Shown in pieces: positions 13,841-23,115 of a DNA stretch of 28,882 nt. A program made the position numbers and the translations under genes. The notes beneath the pieces are model-generated. The model was not told the DNA's origin. It saw only the letters and a list, made by a program, of their open reading frames with translations, and did no database searches. Every line of letters starts with the position of its first letter. The first letter of the stretch is position 1. The DNA is from a virus, in IMG/VR virus record IMGVR_UViG_3300020437_000518, positions 1 to 28,882 of that record. The stretch is one strand, 5' to 3'.

Positions 13841-16800
13841 TATACTGCCAATGCGATTGCTCTCATATCACTAATTCTTGGTGGATATGCTGAATTGCTT
13901 CCTTTCATTGCTATTTTAATTTGGAAAGTGTCAAACTCATTTAAATCTGCAACACTATATTTGTATTCTTTAAAAGTACCATCATTTTCTGCTGGTGCTA
14001 CCGTTGTGTCTTCGTTACCAGTTATATTAAATGGTACCCAATTTAAATCTGATAATTTTCTAGTTTCTTCACCACCAGATATTCTGTAATAAACTTCTAC
14101 TTTAGATGAACCTCTAACGTTTTGTGTCAATCTAACATCAAGAGAAGTAGATAAATTTTCTAGTGATATCGGTCTTGTACAATAGATAGCGGCTGTAGAA
14201 CTTCCTGATGGTTCTGTATCTGATACAAAATTAGGTGTATTACCTGAATTTGGATTATTTAATCTGTTTGAAACCGTAAATGCACTTGTTCTAGCTAAGT
14301 CAACTACTGGTGAAAGTTTTGTATTTGTTGAAGTTAAAGATAATTGTACCACTAAAGATTTATTACCTTGAATTTCATTTAATTCATTTATAGCAGACAT
14401 TACATAATTAGGTTGAGTAAAGTAAATATTATCACCTGCAATAACCGTTTGTTCATTTACGGAAGTTGTTCTAATAAATTCTTGTTGAGAGCCGTGAACT
14501 GAATTACCTGAAACAGGTCTTAATGCATATTTAATATTTGTATCAGGTAAAGTCATTGTTTGAATACTTAAATTCAATAAGTCATATGCTCTATTTTGCG
14601 TTGCTGTGATGGCAGAACCACCAACATCACCTGTCGCTGTTGCATTTGTGGCACTAGTTGATTCAATATCATAACTATCTAAAGTTATATTTGAAATACT
14701 TGTATATGTGCCGTTAATTTTATCGTGAGCAAGACCATTATATGAACCACTAGGCACACCTGCTATGGTCACATTGTTATTTGTGCCGTGCATACCGTGG
14801 TTTGGATGGAAAACTCTAATTGTTTTTGAACCATTTGTTGTTCTTAAAGAATTTGTTTTTAATGTTCTAGCTGGTAATGTATCATTTGCTAATGTAAATT
14901 TACCTGTGTTTGCAATATCAAACTCTGCACGTTTTAATTTAAATTTAATATCTTCATTTTGTTCAGCAGTCCAAGTAGAACCGTTTTGAGATTTAAACAT
15001 AACACCAGCATATGGTTGTTGTGATATTGTTCTATTTGAACCAACTTGATTTTCACCTATTCTAGCAACCCAAGCATTATAGTCTTGCGAGTTTGCCAAT
15101 ACTACAAAACAATATTCTACGTTTTGTTGAATGTAAACAGGACTAGGGAAAGTAAATGTAGTTGCCGTTGAACTATCAGCACTTGTATTTACTGAACTAG
15201 GATTTAAGGTTACTTCACCAAAAGGTAATATTGTAGTTGAAGGATAACCATTTACAACTTCTCTTAATTGCATTGTAATTGGTATTGTAGAATCTTTTGA
15301 TTGAAAGAATAAATCAACTGAAGTTAAGAAAACTCCACCTGGGTCATCAACCAAGAATGTTTGTGCCAAAGGATCCCACCAACCTACTTGTCTTTCAGTT
15401 GTTCTTGTACTTGTTCTTTGTATATTTCTTGTCTCTTCAACATTTTGTCTAACTCTTCTTGCTTCTCTTGTTGAGATAACGGTTTCTTGAACCGTATCTA
15501 AAGTACCTCTTGCTGTGTACTCAACTTCACCAGCTGTGGAAATTTGTGAATTTCTATCATCTGTGCTTGAAGCAGTTAATCTAAATGTTCTTGTACCTGT
15601 TCGCCATCTAGGATTTGAATTTATTTTAGGGTCAGGTATTGCAAAAGTACCTGATACTTCACCTTGAGCATTTGATATAATATTACCACCTAAAGAACCA
15701 CCTGTTGGTGTAATATATTGATTGATTGCTTGTTCATCAAAGAAAGCATATAACCTAGTATTAGGTTTAAATCTTTTACCTGTAAAGTTTACCGTTCTAC
15801 TTCTTATGAAAGGTATAAATGCAACATTAATAACTCTGTCGCCTAATGATTCTCTAACAACTTGAGGAACTATGGCACTTCTAATACCTGTTCTCGTTTG
15901 ATTAACTTCTTGCGTTGTTTCTATTTGTGTTCTTTCTAAAACTCTTCTTGGTACACCAAATCTAAATGTTTGTTCTCTGACTCTAGATACGTTTCTATTA
16001 CCAGTTTCTACTGGCGCACCTGTCCACATATCTTGCCATTCATTCCAAACCGTACCTAATTCTATTTCTTGTAAGTTAGGGTTACCTAAATTTTGAACCA
16101 TAGTATCAAAAGAGCCGTTTCTGTTTATAATTAAATCAGGTGCTCTTTCTGTTTCTTTCCACTCATCTCCTGGCGGGTCAAGGTCAATTGTTCCCATCCA
16201 AGTGAATACATTGAAAGGGTTTACGTTTATAAATTTACTTGCAAAAGGTTGGTCAACTAAAGTTGCCTCTGAATAAGGTAGTGTAATTAAATCACCAGTT
16301 TTTTGATAATTAGCGGTAACTCTATCTTGTTCAGTAATTAGAGCACCATCAGCAAAACCTTTATCATCTGTCTCAATTAATTTTACTGCGTCCTCTTTAA
16401 ATGTCGGTCTAACTTGACCTTGCGACATATCCATAGATACTTTGTAATCTAAATTACCAACGTCACCTGTTCCGTGACCTGTAAAGTTATCTACTACAAA
16501 TCCGTTTTTAAATCTATCAAAGCCATCTGCGTCTTGTATTTGTAAAGATTGTGCTTGTTGTTCTAATAAAGATAATTGAGTATAGTATTCAACATTTTCT
16601 AATCTCTTTTCAAGTTTACCAATGTCTCTCATTGTATATCTTCTATTGTCTTGATTTTCTACTTCAACTGCTTCTGGACTTAAAGTATAAGGCGCTAATG
16701 ATATTGTGTATAAATGCATTGCGCTATCTAAACCTTTTGGAATTTGTGGGTCTAAAGATGAAGCACCTTTAACAACTTTAAATTGGCCATCACTATCTAA

Positions 16801-19800
16801 AAATACTTTATCAATTCTTGATAAGTAATATTCAAAATCTGTTGCAACGTCTTCACCAAATTTTACAACATCAACAACTGAAGCGCCTGCACCATCATAA
16901 CTTCTATCTTGAACACCTGAACTTATTGTTGAAGCGTCATCAACTCTAGGTCTAAAATCTAATGAGTCTCTTAACTGATAAGTTTTACCTGAAGTATCTG
17001 AAGTGTATGCTGGAATATTTGTGTAATCTACAACACCTGCATAAGAGTCAACATCAAAATAATCTCCTGAACCGTGAGTAAAGAAATCAAAAGTTATTAA
17101 TAATTGTCCAGTAGGAGCTAATGCACCAGTTTTTAATTTAATTCTACCAATGTCATAGAAGTTATCTCTTTGACCATTATCTAATTCAAATCTATCTGTA
17201 ATATCTACATCTGAACTTGTAGCAGTCGTACTAAAATCAGCCGCCATTTTTACAGAATCTAAATTAAAGATATCTGCCTTACCTAGTGATATAATACCAC
17301 TTTGTATTTCTGATTGACTAGTCGCTTGTTTTGTAGAATTGTTTTGTAAAGTTTTTGTTTTTGAGTCTGCAATTGAACGATTTACCGTTGCAATAATTTT
17401 TAATTCTGCGTCTGCATATGCTGTACCAAAATCAAAGTCTAAAGTTTTACCTGTTGGCGAACCTGATAATGTAAATATTGGGTTACCATCTGCGTTATTA
17501 CCTGTTAAACTTAATACGTTACCATTTGCACCTGCTGAAGCAGCTTTAATATCTCTGATTGAAACTATATAATCACCCTCTGATAAACTTACAAAAGTTT
17601 CATTGTTACCTGCTGAAATTTGTCCTGTACCTGAAGATAAACTTATTGCAAATTGTCTTCTTACTTTAAAGTTTGTATCTGTTAATCCAGAGTTTGAAGA
17701 TGTTTTTAAAGTTTTAATTGCGTCATAAGGCATTTTAAATACAGAAATATTTTTACTTGATTCTTGTAATTTTGCTCTTCGTCTAATTGCAATTGAAGAT
17801 GATACTGCTGTACCACCTATTGCTGAATCTAATTCTAAACTTGTATCTGAAATTATTGCGTCAACCGTTTTAGTAATAGAAGTACCTGCTGTATCACCAA
17901 AAACTATTTCATCACCAACTTTTAATTCTGTTGTAAATCTAGTACCAGAACCTATAACAATTGAACCTGAAGCAATACTTAAATTACCTGTAAGTGTAAA
18001 GTTTTCACCATACGTTGATGATAATGCCGTGTCTGCTGTATATGTTGGTGTTCCTGGTTGACCTATTTGTTTAACACCTGCAAATTCAAAACTTCTAGCA
18101 CCTTTAAAACCTACCGTATCTGATTGAATAACTGCTGTATTGCCTGAAGTACCACCTGTTATTGTTGCACCTGCACTAAAAGCACCTTGAACATTTGAAA
18201 GAACAACAAGTCCGTGTTGAACCGTACCACCTGTACCTTGCGTGGTAACATTCATCTTTGTTGTACCGTCAGACGAATATAATTCAAAAGTAGCTGCACC
18301 AGGATTTCTTACCGTAAATACTCTCGCTGATGAGTCTTGAGCAACTGAATCAATTGCCATACCACCAACACTAGTTATTGTAACCTGTTGGCCTTCTTTA
18401 AAATTGTGATTTGAAGCAGTTGTGACCACACCAGGATTTGCAACTGATATATTTGTTATGTTTAATGATTCAACATTTGAAACACTTTCTACGGTACCTG
18501 TTGCACCGGTTGAACCATCTGTAATTTTTTCGCCTTGCGTAAATGCTTGTGCTGTTCTAATATTTAAATGAGTAAACATTTCTATATCAAATAAGAAATG
18601 TTTGAATATTGTATTTGTTATACCACTTGAAGCAAAAGTAAATGCCGTTGGCGAACCTGTTGTATATTCAAAACCTCTTGTTTTTGCACGACCAATTGTG
18701 TTTAAACCTGAAAGTAAACCATTGTTTTCTGTCCCTCTAACTGCTGATTTTTTAGAATAAAGATTTACAGCTTTAAAAGGTTCAACAATACCAGAAACAC
18801 TACCTACATCTGGCGAACCAAAAACATTATTTACAAATACATAATTACCTACATTAAATTTTGTACTAAAATTATTTTCAGTATCAAAGTCTCTTGCCTT
18901 ATCTACATCAACATAAGTTGTAGCTAGAGTTTCTATTTCATAACCTTTTACATATGCTTTACCTGGAGATAAACCTAATGCAAGTTTAGCTTCGTCACCA
19001 CCATTTGCACTTGCAAATATACCTCTGTTATTACCATTTTGTAAATGTTCTCTAATTTCTAAATCAAAATTTCTTACTGCGTAATCACCTGATTCATCAA
19101 AAGTACGTCTAGCAAAAGTATCCTCTATTACATTATATTCAGTTGTTCTAACTTGGTTTTGTATAATACCTGCTTTTAATCTTAACAATTCAACAAAGTT
19201 ATTATCACTAGCAGAAGCTAAAGATAATTTTGTTAAAGTTAAATCTATTTTAAATCTGTGAGCACCTGGAGCGTTTGTGTTTGATACGCCTTGAGCATTA
19301 TCATTTAAACTTGGGTCAGCGTTGGGGGTTACGAAAGATTCTGAAACTTGTAAACCAATTCTATAAGATGGTGTGTTTGAATACTTATCTAGTATTAAAG
19401 TTTGTTCGGCTACTGATACGTGAAAACCATTTATATAATAAACACCTGCACCGATATAGGCAGCTGAACCTGTAAAACAATCTTCTACAACGGCAGAAAC
19501 CGTGGTAACTTGTCCTTGTAAAGTTGTTGAAACTGAAATTGTTTCAGTTGCTGTAAATTTATCAGTAGAACTATCTGTTCCTGAATCTACATATTTTACA
19601 TATAAAGTATTAGGGTCTGTTCCGTCTGTAGCAGTAGTATTAACAACTATTGCTTTTACACCTGAAGTTTGACCTGTTAATGTAAGTCCAACAAAATCTG
19701 TTAAGGTAACACCAACGTTTTGTGAATCTGTAAATGAAGTTATTTTTACTGAATAGTAATTTAAGTCATAACCAATTTCACCTGGAATGACCATAGCACC

Positions 19801-19977
19801 CTTTTCAAATAGATGGTCAGAAACCCTTTCTATTTGGTTTTGTAAAATAGTTTGTGATTGTGTTAACTCTCTCGCTTGAACGGCAAATGCTGGTCTGAAA
19901 AGTATTCTATGAAACTTTTTAGTTTCAGCAAAGTCATCATAATAGGGCGATAAGTTAAAATCAGTTGGACTTGGCAT
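13840..19977 (-). CDS. Giant virion protein with N-terminal DUF4815-like domain (baseplate/tail fibre)
   Basis: A 2045-residue protein. 'MPSPTDFNLSPYYDDFAETK' followed by 'ILFRPAFAVQARELTQSQTI' (residues 1-45) is the hallmark of DUF4815 proteins of myophages. Three clear copies of an 'F..GE.I.G.TSGA.G.V' beta motif lie at about residues 95-112, 479-497 and 600-617. 'NHNFKEGQQVTITSVGG' with 'FELYSSDG' (about 524-572) resembles the FCCH-like beta domain. Around residues 1480-1650 a stretch rich in Arg/Thr/Glu precedes 'GWWDPLAQTFLVDDPGG', a well conserved segment of marine phage tail proteins. It lies directly after gp8, where T4 carries gp9-gp12. Likely part of the baseplate periphery or long fibre. 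Confidence 0.82.
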   Translation of the reverse strand: MPSPTDFNLSPYYDDFAETKKFHRILFRPAFAVQARELTQSQTILQNQIERVSDHLFEKGAMVIPGEIGYDLNYYSVKITSFTDSQNVGVTLTDFVGLTLTGQTSGVKAIVVNTTATDGTDPNTLYVKYVDSGTDSSTDKFTATETISVSTTLQGQVTTVSAVVEDCFTGSAAYIGAGVYYINGFHVSVAEQTLILDKYSNTPSYRIGLQVSESFVTPNADPSLNDNAQGVSNTNAPGAHRFKIDLTLTKLSLASASDNNFVELLRLKAGIIQNQVRTTEYNVIEDTFARRTFDESGDYAVRNFDLEIREHLQNGNNRGIFASANGGDEAKLALGLSPGKAYVKGYEIETLATTYVDVDKARDFDTENNFSTKFNVGNYVFVNNVFGSPDVGSVSGIVEPFKAVNLYSKKSAVRGTENNGLLSGLNTIGRAKTRGFEYTTGSPTAFTFASSGITNTIFKHFLFDIEMFTHLNIRTAQAFTQGEKITDGSTGATGTVESVSNVESLNITNISVANPGVVTTASNHNFKEGQQVTITSVGGMAIDSVAQDSSARVFTVRNPGAATFELYSSDGTTKMNVTTQGTGGTVQHGLVVLSNVQGAFSAGATITGGTSGNTAVIQSDTVGFKGARSFEFAGVKQIGQPGTPTYTADTALSSTYGENFTLTGNLSIASGSIVIGSGTRFTTELKVGDEIVFGDTAGTSITKTVDAIISDTSLELDSAIGGTAVSSSIAIRRRAKLQESSKNISVFKMPYDAIKTLKTSSNSGLTDTNFKVRRQFAISLSSGTGQISAGNNETFVSLSEGDYIVSIRDIKAASAGANGNVLSLTGNNADGNPIFTLSGSPTGKTLDFDFGTAYADAELKIIATVNRSIADSKTKTLQNNSTKQATSQSEIQSGIISLGKADIFNLDSVKMAADFSTTATSSDVDITDRFELDNGQRDNFYDIGRIKLKTGALAPTGQLLITFDFFTHGSGDYFDVDSYAGVVDYTNIPAYTSDTSGKTYQLRDSLDFRPRVDDASTISSGVQDRSYDGAGASVVDVVKFGEDVATDFEYYLSRIDKVFLDSDGQFKVVKGASSLDPQIPKGLDSAMHLYTISLAPYTLSPEAVEVENQDNRRYTMRDIGKLEKRLENVEYYTQLSLLEQQAQSLQIQDADGFDRFKNGFVVDNFTGHGTGDVGNLDYKVSMDMSQGQVRPTFKEDAVKLIETDDKGFADGALITEQDRVTANYQKTGDLITLPYSEATLVDQPFASKFINVNPFNVFTWMGTIDLDPPGDEWKETERAPDLIINRNGSFDTMVQNLGNPNLQEIELGTVWNEWQDMWTGAPVETGNRNVSRVREQTFRFGVPRRVLERTQIETTQEVNQTRTGIRSAIVPQVVRESLGDRVINVAFIPFIRSRTVNFTGKRFKPNTRLYAFFDEQAINQYITPTGGSLGGNIISNAQGEVSGTFAIPDPKINSNPRWRTGTRTFRLTASSTDDRNSQISTAGEVEYTARGTLDTVQETVISTREARRVRQNVEETRNIQRTSTRTTERQVGWWDPLAQTFLVDDPGGVFLTSVDLFFQSKDSTIPITMQLREVVNGYPSTTILPFGEVTLNPSSVNTSADSSTATTFTFPSPVYIQQNVEYCFVVLANSQDYNAWVARIGENQVGSNRTISQQPYAGVMFKSQNGSTWTAEQNEDIKFKLKRAEFDIANTGKFTLANDTLPARTLKTNSLRTTNGSKTIRVFHPNHGMHGTNNNVTIAGVPSGSYNGLAHDKINGTYTSISNITLDSYDIESTSATNATATGDVGGSAITATQNRAYDLLNLSIQTMTLPDTNIKYALRPVSGNSVHGSQQEFIRTTSVNEQTVIAGDNIYFTQPNYVMSAINELNEIQGNKSLVVQLSLTSTNTKLSPVVDLARTSAFTVSNRLNNPNSGNTPNFVSDTEPSGSSTAAIYCTRPISLENLSTSLDVRLTQNVRGSSKVEVYYRISGGEETRKLSDLNWVPFNITGNEDTTVAPAENDGTFKEYKYSVADLNEFDTFQIKIAMKGSNSAYPPRISDMRAIALAV

Positions 19978-19991
19978 AGTCTGTTATCCCC

Positions 19992-21452
19992 TTAAAATTC
20001 TATAATCAACTTGATATTCTCTGTCTGGTCTGCCGCTCTTGTTATTGGTGCTCTGTTTTCTACATATAAAACATCACCTGAATCGTGGTCAATTTCTGGT
20101 ACAGAATATCCTGAAGTTATTACAACATTGTTTACGGTTGAACTATTACCTGTGTCTGGTGTTCCGCTTCCACCACCTGTGCTTGAAACAACATTAGCAC
20201 CAGAAAAGGCAGTTTGATTACCGCTTGAATCAATTCCCTCATTAGTGTGTCTAGTTTGTACGTAATATAATAATGCGTTAGTAGAGTCCCACTCTACAAC
20301 TTTTCCTACTGCACCAGTTGAAGCTTGAGTAATTTTTTCATCTACTGCAAAAGTACCTGATACACCAGTTAATTTAATAACTCTTGTTGCTCTTAACGTT
20401 GTAGCAGTAGCAGCTGAACCACCCGATTTAGGGTCTCTAATTAAACATACTTTTCTAAAGTCGTTTGCAACTGAAACGTCACCAGAGTTTGCTGATTCTG
20501 TTCCTTCTAAACTTGTATTTGTCATTACAAAGAAAGCACCTAATTCTTGTACTGCATTTTTACCGTGTCCGCCTTTTGGTGGAATAATCACATCTAATTC
20601 TGCACCAACAAGGTTAGTAGCACCTGCAGCTACTATCTGAGCATTACTAATTGTTCCAAAAGTATAACCTGTTCCTGCTGTTGTAACCGTTACCGCTGTA
20701 ATCGCACCTGAAGTTACCGTTACCGAAACTTTTCCTCCAGTACCATCACCTTTGATATCAATATTAGTGTGAGTACCATCTGTACCACCTGAACCAGCAG
20801 TTTTAATTTTTACTACATCAATTGCGCCATCTACAGCATTTGAAGATACTGAACTATTTGTAGAAACTGCCATAAAGTCAGTTGATAAAAAGTTTGATTG
20901 TTCAGAAGCAGATAACGTGTACATAAATTTCCATTTGTAACCATCAGCAGTTGATAATACAATTGTGTCTGTACCAGTTGGTTCTACCGTTGAGGCAGAG
21001 TTGTTATTATTATCTAAACATTTGTAAACGTTTCTTGCTGAATTTATTACATAAAAGTTTGCGTCAAATAAATTAAATACACCACTATTAGCTGATTGTT
21101 GAGTTGTTGTGCCAGTAATTCTTTCGCCATAGTCGTGTCTGTAAATATCGTATGTTGTGCCAGTTATCCAGTTTCTTCTTGGTGCTACGAAAGCAACATC
21201 TGAACTGGTTACTCTTTTTACTGCTAATAAGTCATCATAAGTAAATGACTCTGCGTTTGCATTGTCGGCTGGTGTTATTGGTAAAACATCTGTACCTTGA
21301 TTATCTGTTCTACTATCACCTCTAGTAGCAGTTGAGAAAGGTATTGACCTTCCGATACCTAGGTAATATACATTACCTGAAGCTTCAGAGAAAGACTCTG
21401 AAAATTGTTCGGAATTGTGTATTCTAAACTTGTTTGTTATAATTGCTGGCAT
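19992..21452 (-). CDS. 8: Baseplate wedge protein gp8-like
   Basis: A 486-residue protein. 'MPAIITNKFRIHNSEQFSES' with 'NVYYLGIGR' opens gp8 proteins of marine T4-like phages, and the C-terminal 'PEIDHDSGDVLYVENRAPIT...ENIKLIIEF' is the matching end. In T4 gp8 is a dimeric wedge protein that holds gp10 and gp7. A variable Gly-rich insertion ('GTGGKVSVTVTSGAITAVTV', about residues 236-257) and one 'FAVDEKITQASTGAVGKVV' motif (368-386) lie inside. It has its own late promoter (21473-21480) and is followed after 14 bases by the giant structural gene. Confidence 0.85.
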   Translation of the reverse strand: MPAIITNKFRIHNSEQFSESFSEASGNVYYLGIGRSIPFSTATRGDSRTDNQGTDVLPITPADNANAESFTYDDLLAVKRVTSSDVAFVAPRRNWITGTTYDIYRHDYGERITGTTTQQSANSGVFNLFDANFYVINSARNVYKCLDNNNNSASTVEPTGTDTIVLSTADGYKWKFMYTLSASEQSNFLSTDFMAVSTNSSVSSNAVDGAIDVVKIKTAGSGGTDGTHTNIDIKGDGTGGKVSVTVTSGAITAVTVTTAGTGYTFGTISNAQIVAAGATNLVGAELDVIIPPKGGHGKNAVQELGAFFVMTNTSLEGTESANSGDVSVANDFRKVCLIRDPKSGGSAATATTLRATRVIKLTGVSGTFAVDEKITQASTGAVGKVVEWDSTNALLYYVQTRHTNEGIDSSGNQTAFSGANVVSSTGGGSGTPDTGNSSTVNNVVITSGYSVPEIDHDSGDVLYVENRAPITRAADQTENIKLIIEF

Positions 21453-21472
21453 ATTTCTTTTTCCTTAATCAA

Positions 21473-21480
21473 TATTTATA
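21473..21480 (-). promoter_or_regulatory. T4-type late promoter (TATAAATA) before gp8
   Basis: A perfect TATAAATA octamer on the minus strand is placed 20 bases upstream of the gp8 ATG at 21452, inside the 38-base gap after the fibre gene. An AAGGAAAAAG ribosome-binding site lies between. Confidence 0.7.
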
Positions 21481-21490
21481 ATACTTTTCA

Positions 21491-23083
21491 CTATGTTATA
21501 TTAATTGTTCCTTGCATTGCTCCGTGGTTTGTACATTGATAATATAAAGTTGCTGGTGTGTCCATAGATACGTGAAATATTATTGCACCAGAAGCGGCGT
21601 TATTGTTGGTAACTCCTGTATTATACGCTGTACCACCTGTACCGGTTGTTGATTGTATTCTGAATGGGTGTGAACCACCAGAATTATTAATAAAGTAATA
21701 AGTTTGACCTTTTTTTAAGTGTAAATCAGGATTATCGCCTGAAGTTGAAGGGAAACCTGCACCTGTAAATCTGTAAGCACTTGAACCATTTGCTGTAACC
21801 AATAATTGTGCTACTGGAGTTTGTGCTTGTACCCAACCAGAGCCGTTGTAAACTAAAGTATCACCAGCAACAGGTGATGAAACGGTAACATCTGTAATAT
21901 CGTTTAATGCACTTGAACCACCAGTTATTGTAATAGTTTTTGTTGTGCCTGTTCCTGTAGCGGTCACAGCAGAACCTACAAAGTTTAAAGTAGTTGCGCC
22001 TGTTGATAGAGAAGAACCTTCTTCTTGTACCGTTATTGCGCCAGCTGTTTCTGCTCCTGCTTCCCAACGAGCAGTTGATGAATTCCATTTTAATACGTTA
22101 CCATTGGCAACACCAGTTTGGAATACGTTTGAAATTTTTTCTAATAATGAGTTTTCTGATAATACTTCTACCCAAGCACCAGGTGTAGCAAATTTAAGTA
22201 TTTCATTTGTTTCATCTACTGCTAAAGAACCTGAATAAGTTGAGTTGCTAGGGAAACTAGGTTCGTTTGCAAAGTTAAATCTTACTTTTGAACCTTGTCC
22301 AGTCGTATCAATATTACCTGAACCAGATATTGATGATGTACCTGTTAGGTTTAAGTTACCTGCTGAACTAATTGTCCCACCTAAAGATACTGAAGTATTA
22401 CCAATCGTAATACTTGAATTAGCTAAGTTTGCATTTGTAATACCTGCCGTACCTGATAAGTCAGAGTTTGTTAAGTTTGATACGTTTAAGGTTACCGTAT
22501 TTCCAGTTACCGTTGATGATACAGAACCAGTACCTAAAATAGATAATGTCTCTCCTAAATTTACAACATCTGTTGTTGATGTATTATCTCTAATTGTAAT
22601 ACCAGAGTTAACTAGTGAGGAGTTAGCAATGTTTGATATTGAGTTTAGAGAAGAGTTAATTGTCTTATTAGTTATCGTTTGTGATTGGTCAGTTGATAAA
22701 AAGTCTGTACCACTTAATGCTGAACTAAATTCTGTTAATGTTCCTGAAAGTGTGTTATTAGTTAAACTAATAGTTTTATTTGTTAGAGTTGCCGAAGCAT
22801 TTGCTGTCAATACTGAAGCATTTACTTTTATTTGAAATTTACCTGAAGTAACCGCTGTATCAATACCTAGACCACCTTCAATAGTTATAGGATTACCTAT
22901 ATTAGCTCTTAATGTTGTAGATGAGTCATCTGCAAAATCAATGTATGGTTTTAAATTAGAACCATCACCTAGGTTTGTATATATTTCATTGAAGTTATTA
23001 TTGATAATAGTACCACCGGTTCGTAGGTTTGAACCTGTACCATCATTTGGTGAACTTCCTAAATTTAGTAAACTTTTTGGCAT
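21491..23083 (-). CDS. Tail-fibre-type protein with C-terminal cupredoxin-like domain
   Basis: A 530-residue protein. 'GSSPNDGTGSNLRTGG' followed by 'INNNFNEIY' (residues 8-36) is a standard N-terminal motif of marine phage structural proteins. Residues 60-400 are repetitive Asn/Ser/Thr-rich fibre sequence ('TLTNKTISLTNNTLSG', 'ITNKTINSSL'). Residues 400-425 hold a 'DVT...G.TLVYNGSGWV' linker. Residues 430-530 look like a cupredoxin: 'YFINNSGGSHPFRI' with His472 and 'LYYQCTNHGAMQGTI' with Cys517, His520 and Met523. The Cys-x2-His-x2-Met spacing equals that of the type-1 copper site of amicyanin. It sits between the gp7-position gene and gp8, with its own late promoter. Copper binding is inference. 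Confidence 0.8.
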   Translation of the reverse strand: MPKSLLNLGSSPNDGTGSNLRTGGTIINNNFNEIYTNLGDGSNLKPYIDFADDSSTTLRANIGNPITIEGGLGIDTAVTSGKFQIKVNASVLTANASATLTNKTISLTNNTLSGTLTEFSSALSGTDFLSTDQSQTITNKTINSSLNSISNIANSSLVNSGITIRDNTSTTDVVNLGETLSILGTGSVSSTVTGNTVTLNVSNLTNSDLSGTAGITNANLANSSITIGNTSVSLGGTISSAGNLNLTGTSSISGSGNIDTTGQGSKVRFNFANEPSFPSNSTYSGSLAVDETNEILKFATPGAWVEVLSENSLLEKISNVFQTGVANGNVLKWNSSTARWEAGAETAGAITVQEEGSSLSTGATTLNFVGSAVTATGTGTTKTITITGGSSALNDITDVTVSSPVAGDTLVYNGSGWVQAQTPVAQLLVTANGSSAYRFTGAGFPSTSGDNPDLHLKKGQTYYFINNSGGSHPFRIQSTTGTGGTAYNTGVTNNNAASGAIIFHVSMDTPATLYYQCTNHGAMQGTINIT

Positions 23084-23100
23084 ATCTTAAATCTCTCTAC

Positions 23101-23108
23101 TATTTATA
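23101..23108 (-). promoter_or_regulatory. T4-type late promoter (TATAAATA) before the cupredoxin-bearing fibre gene
   Basis: A perfect TATAAATA octamer on the minus strand lies 17 bases before the ATG at 23083, with GAGAGATTTAAGAT in between. Confidence 0.7.
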
Positions 23109-23115
23109 ATCATTT

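Noticed and set aside
22245-22835. A 196-residue open frame on the plus strand
   Set aside because: It lies antisense within the fibre gene at 21491-23083; long antisense frames are expected over Asn/Thr/Ser-rich coding sequence. It has no ribosome-binding site or promoter and a composition dominated by Val/Pro/Glu.
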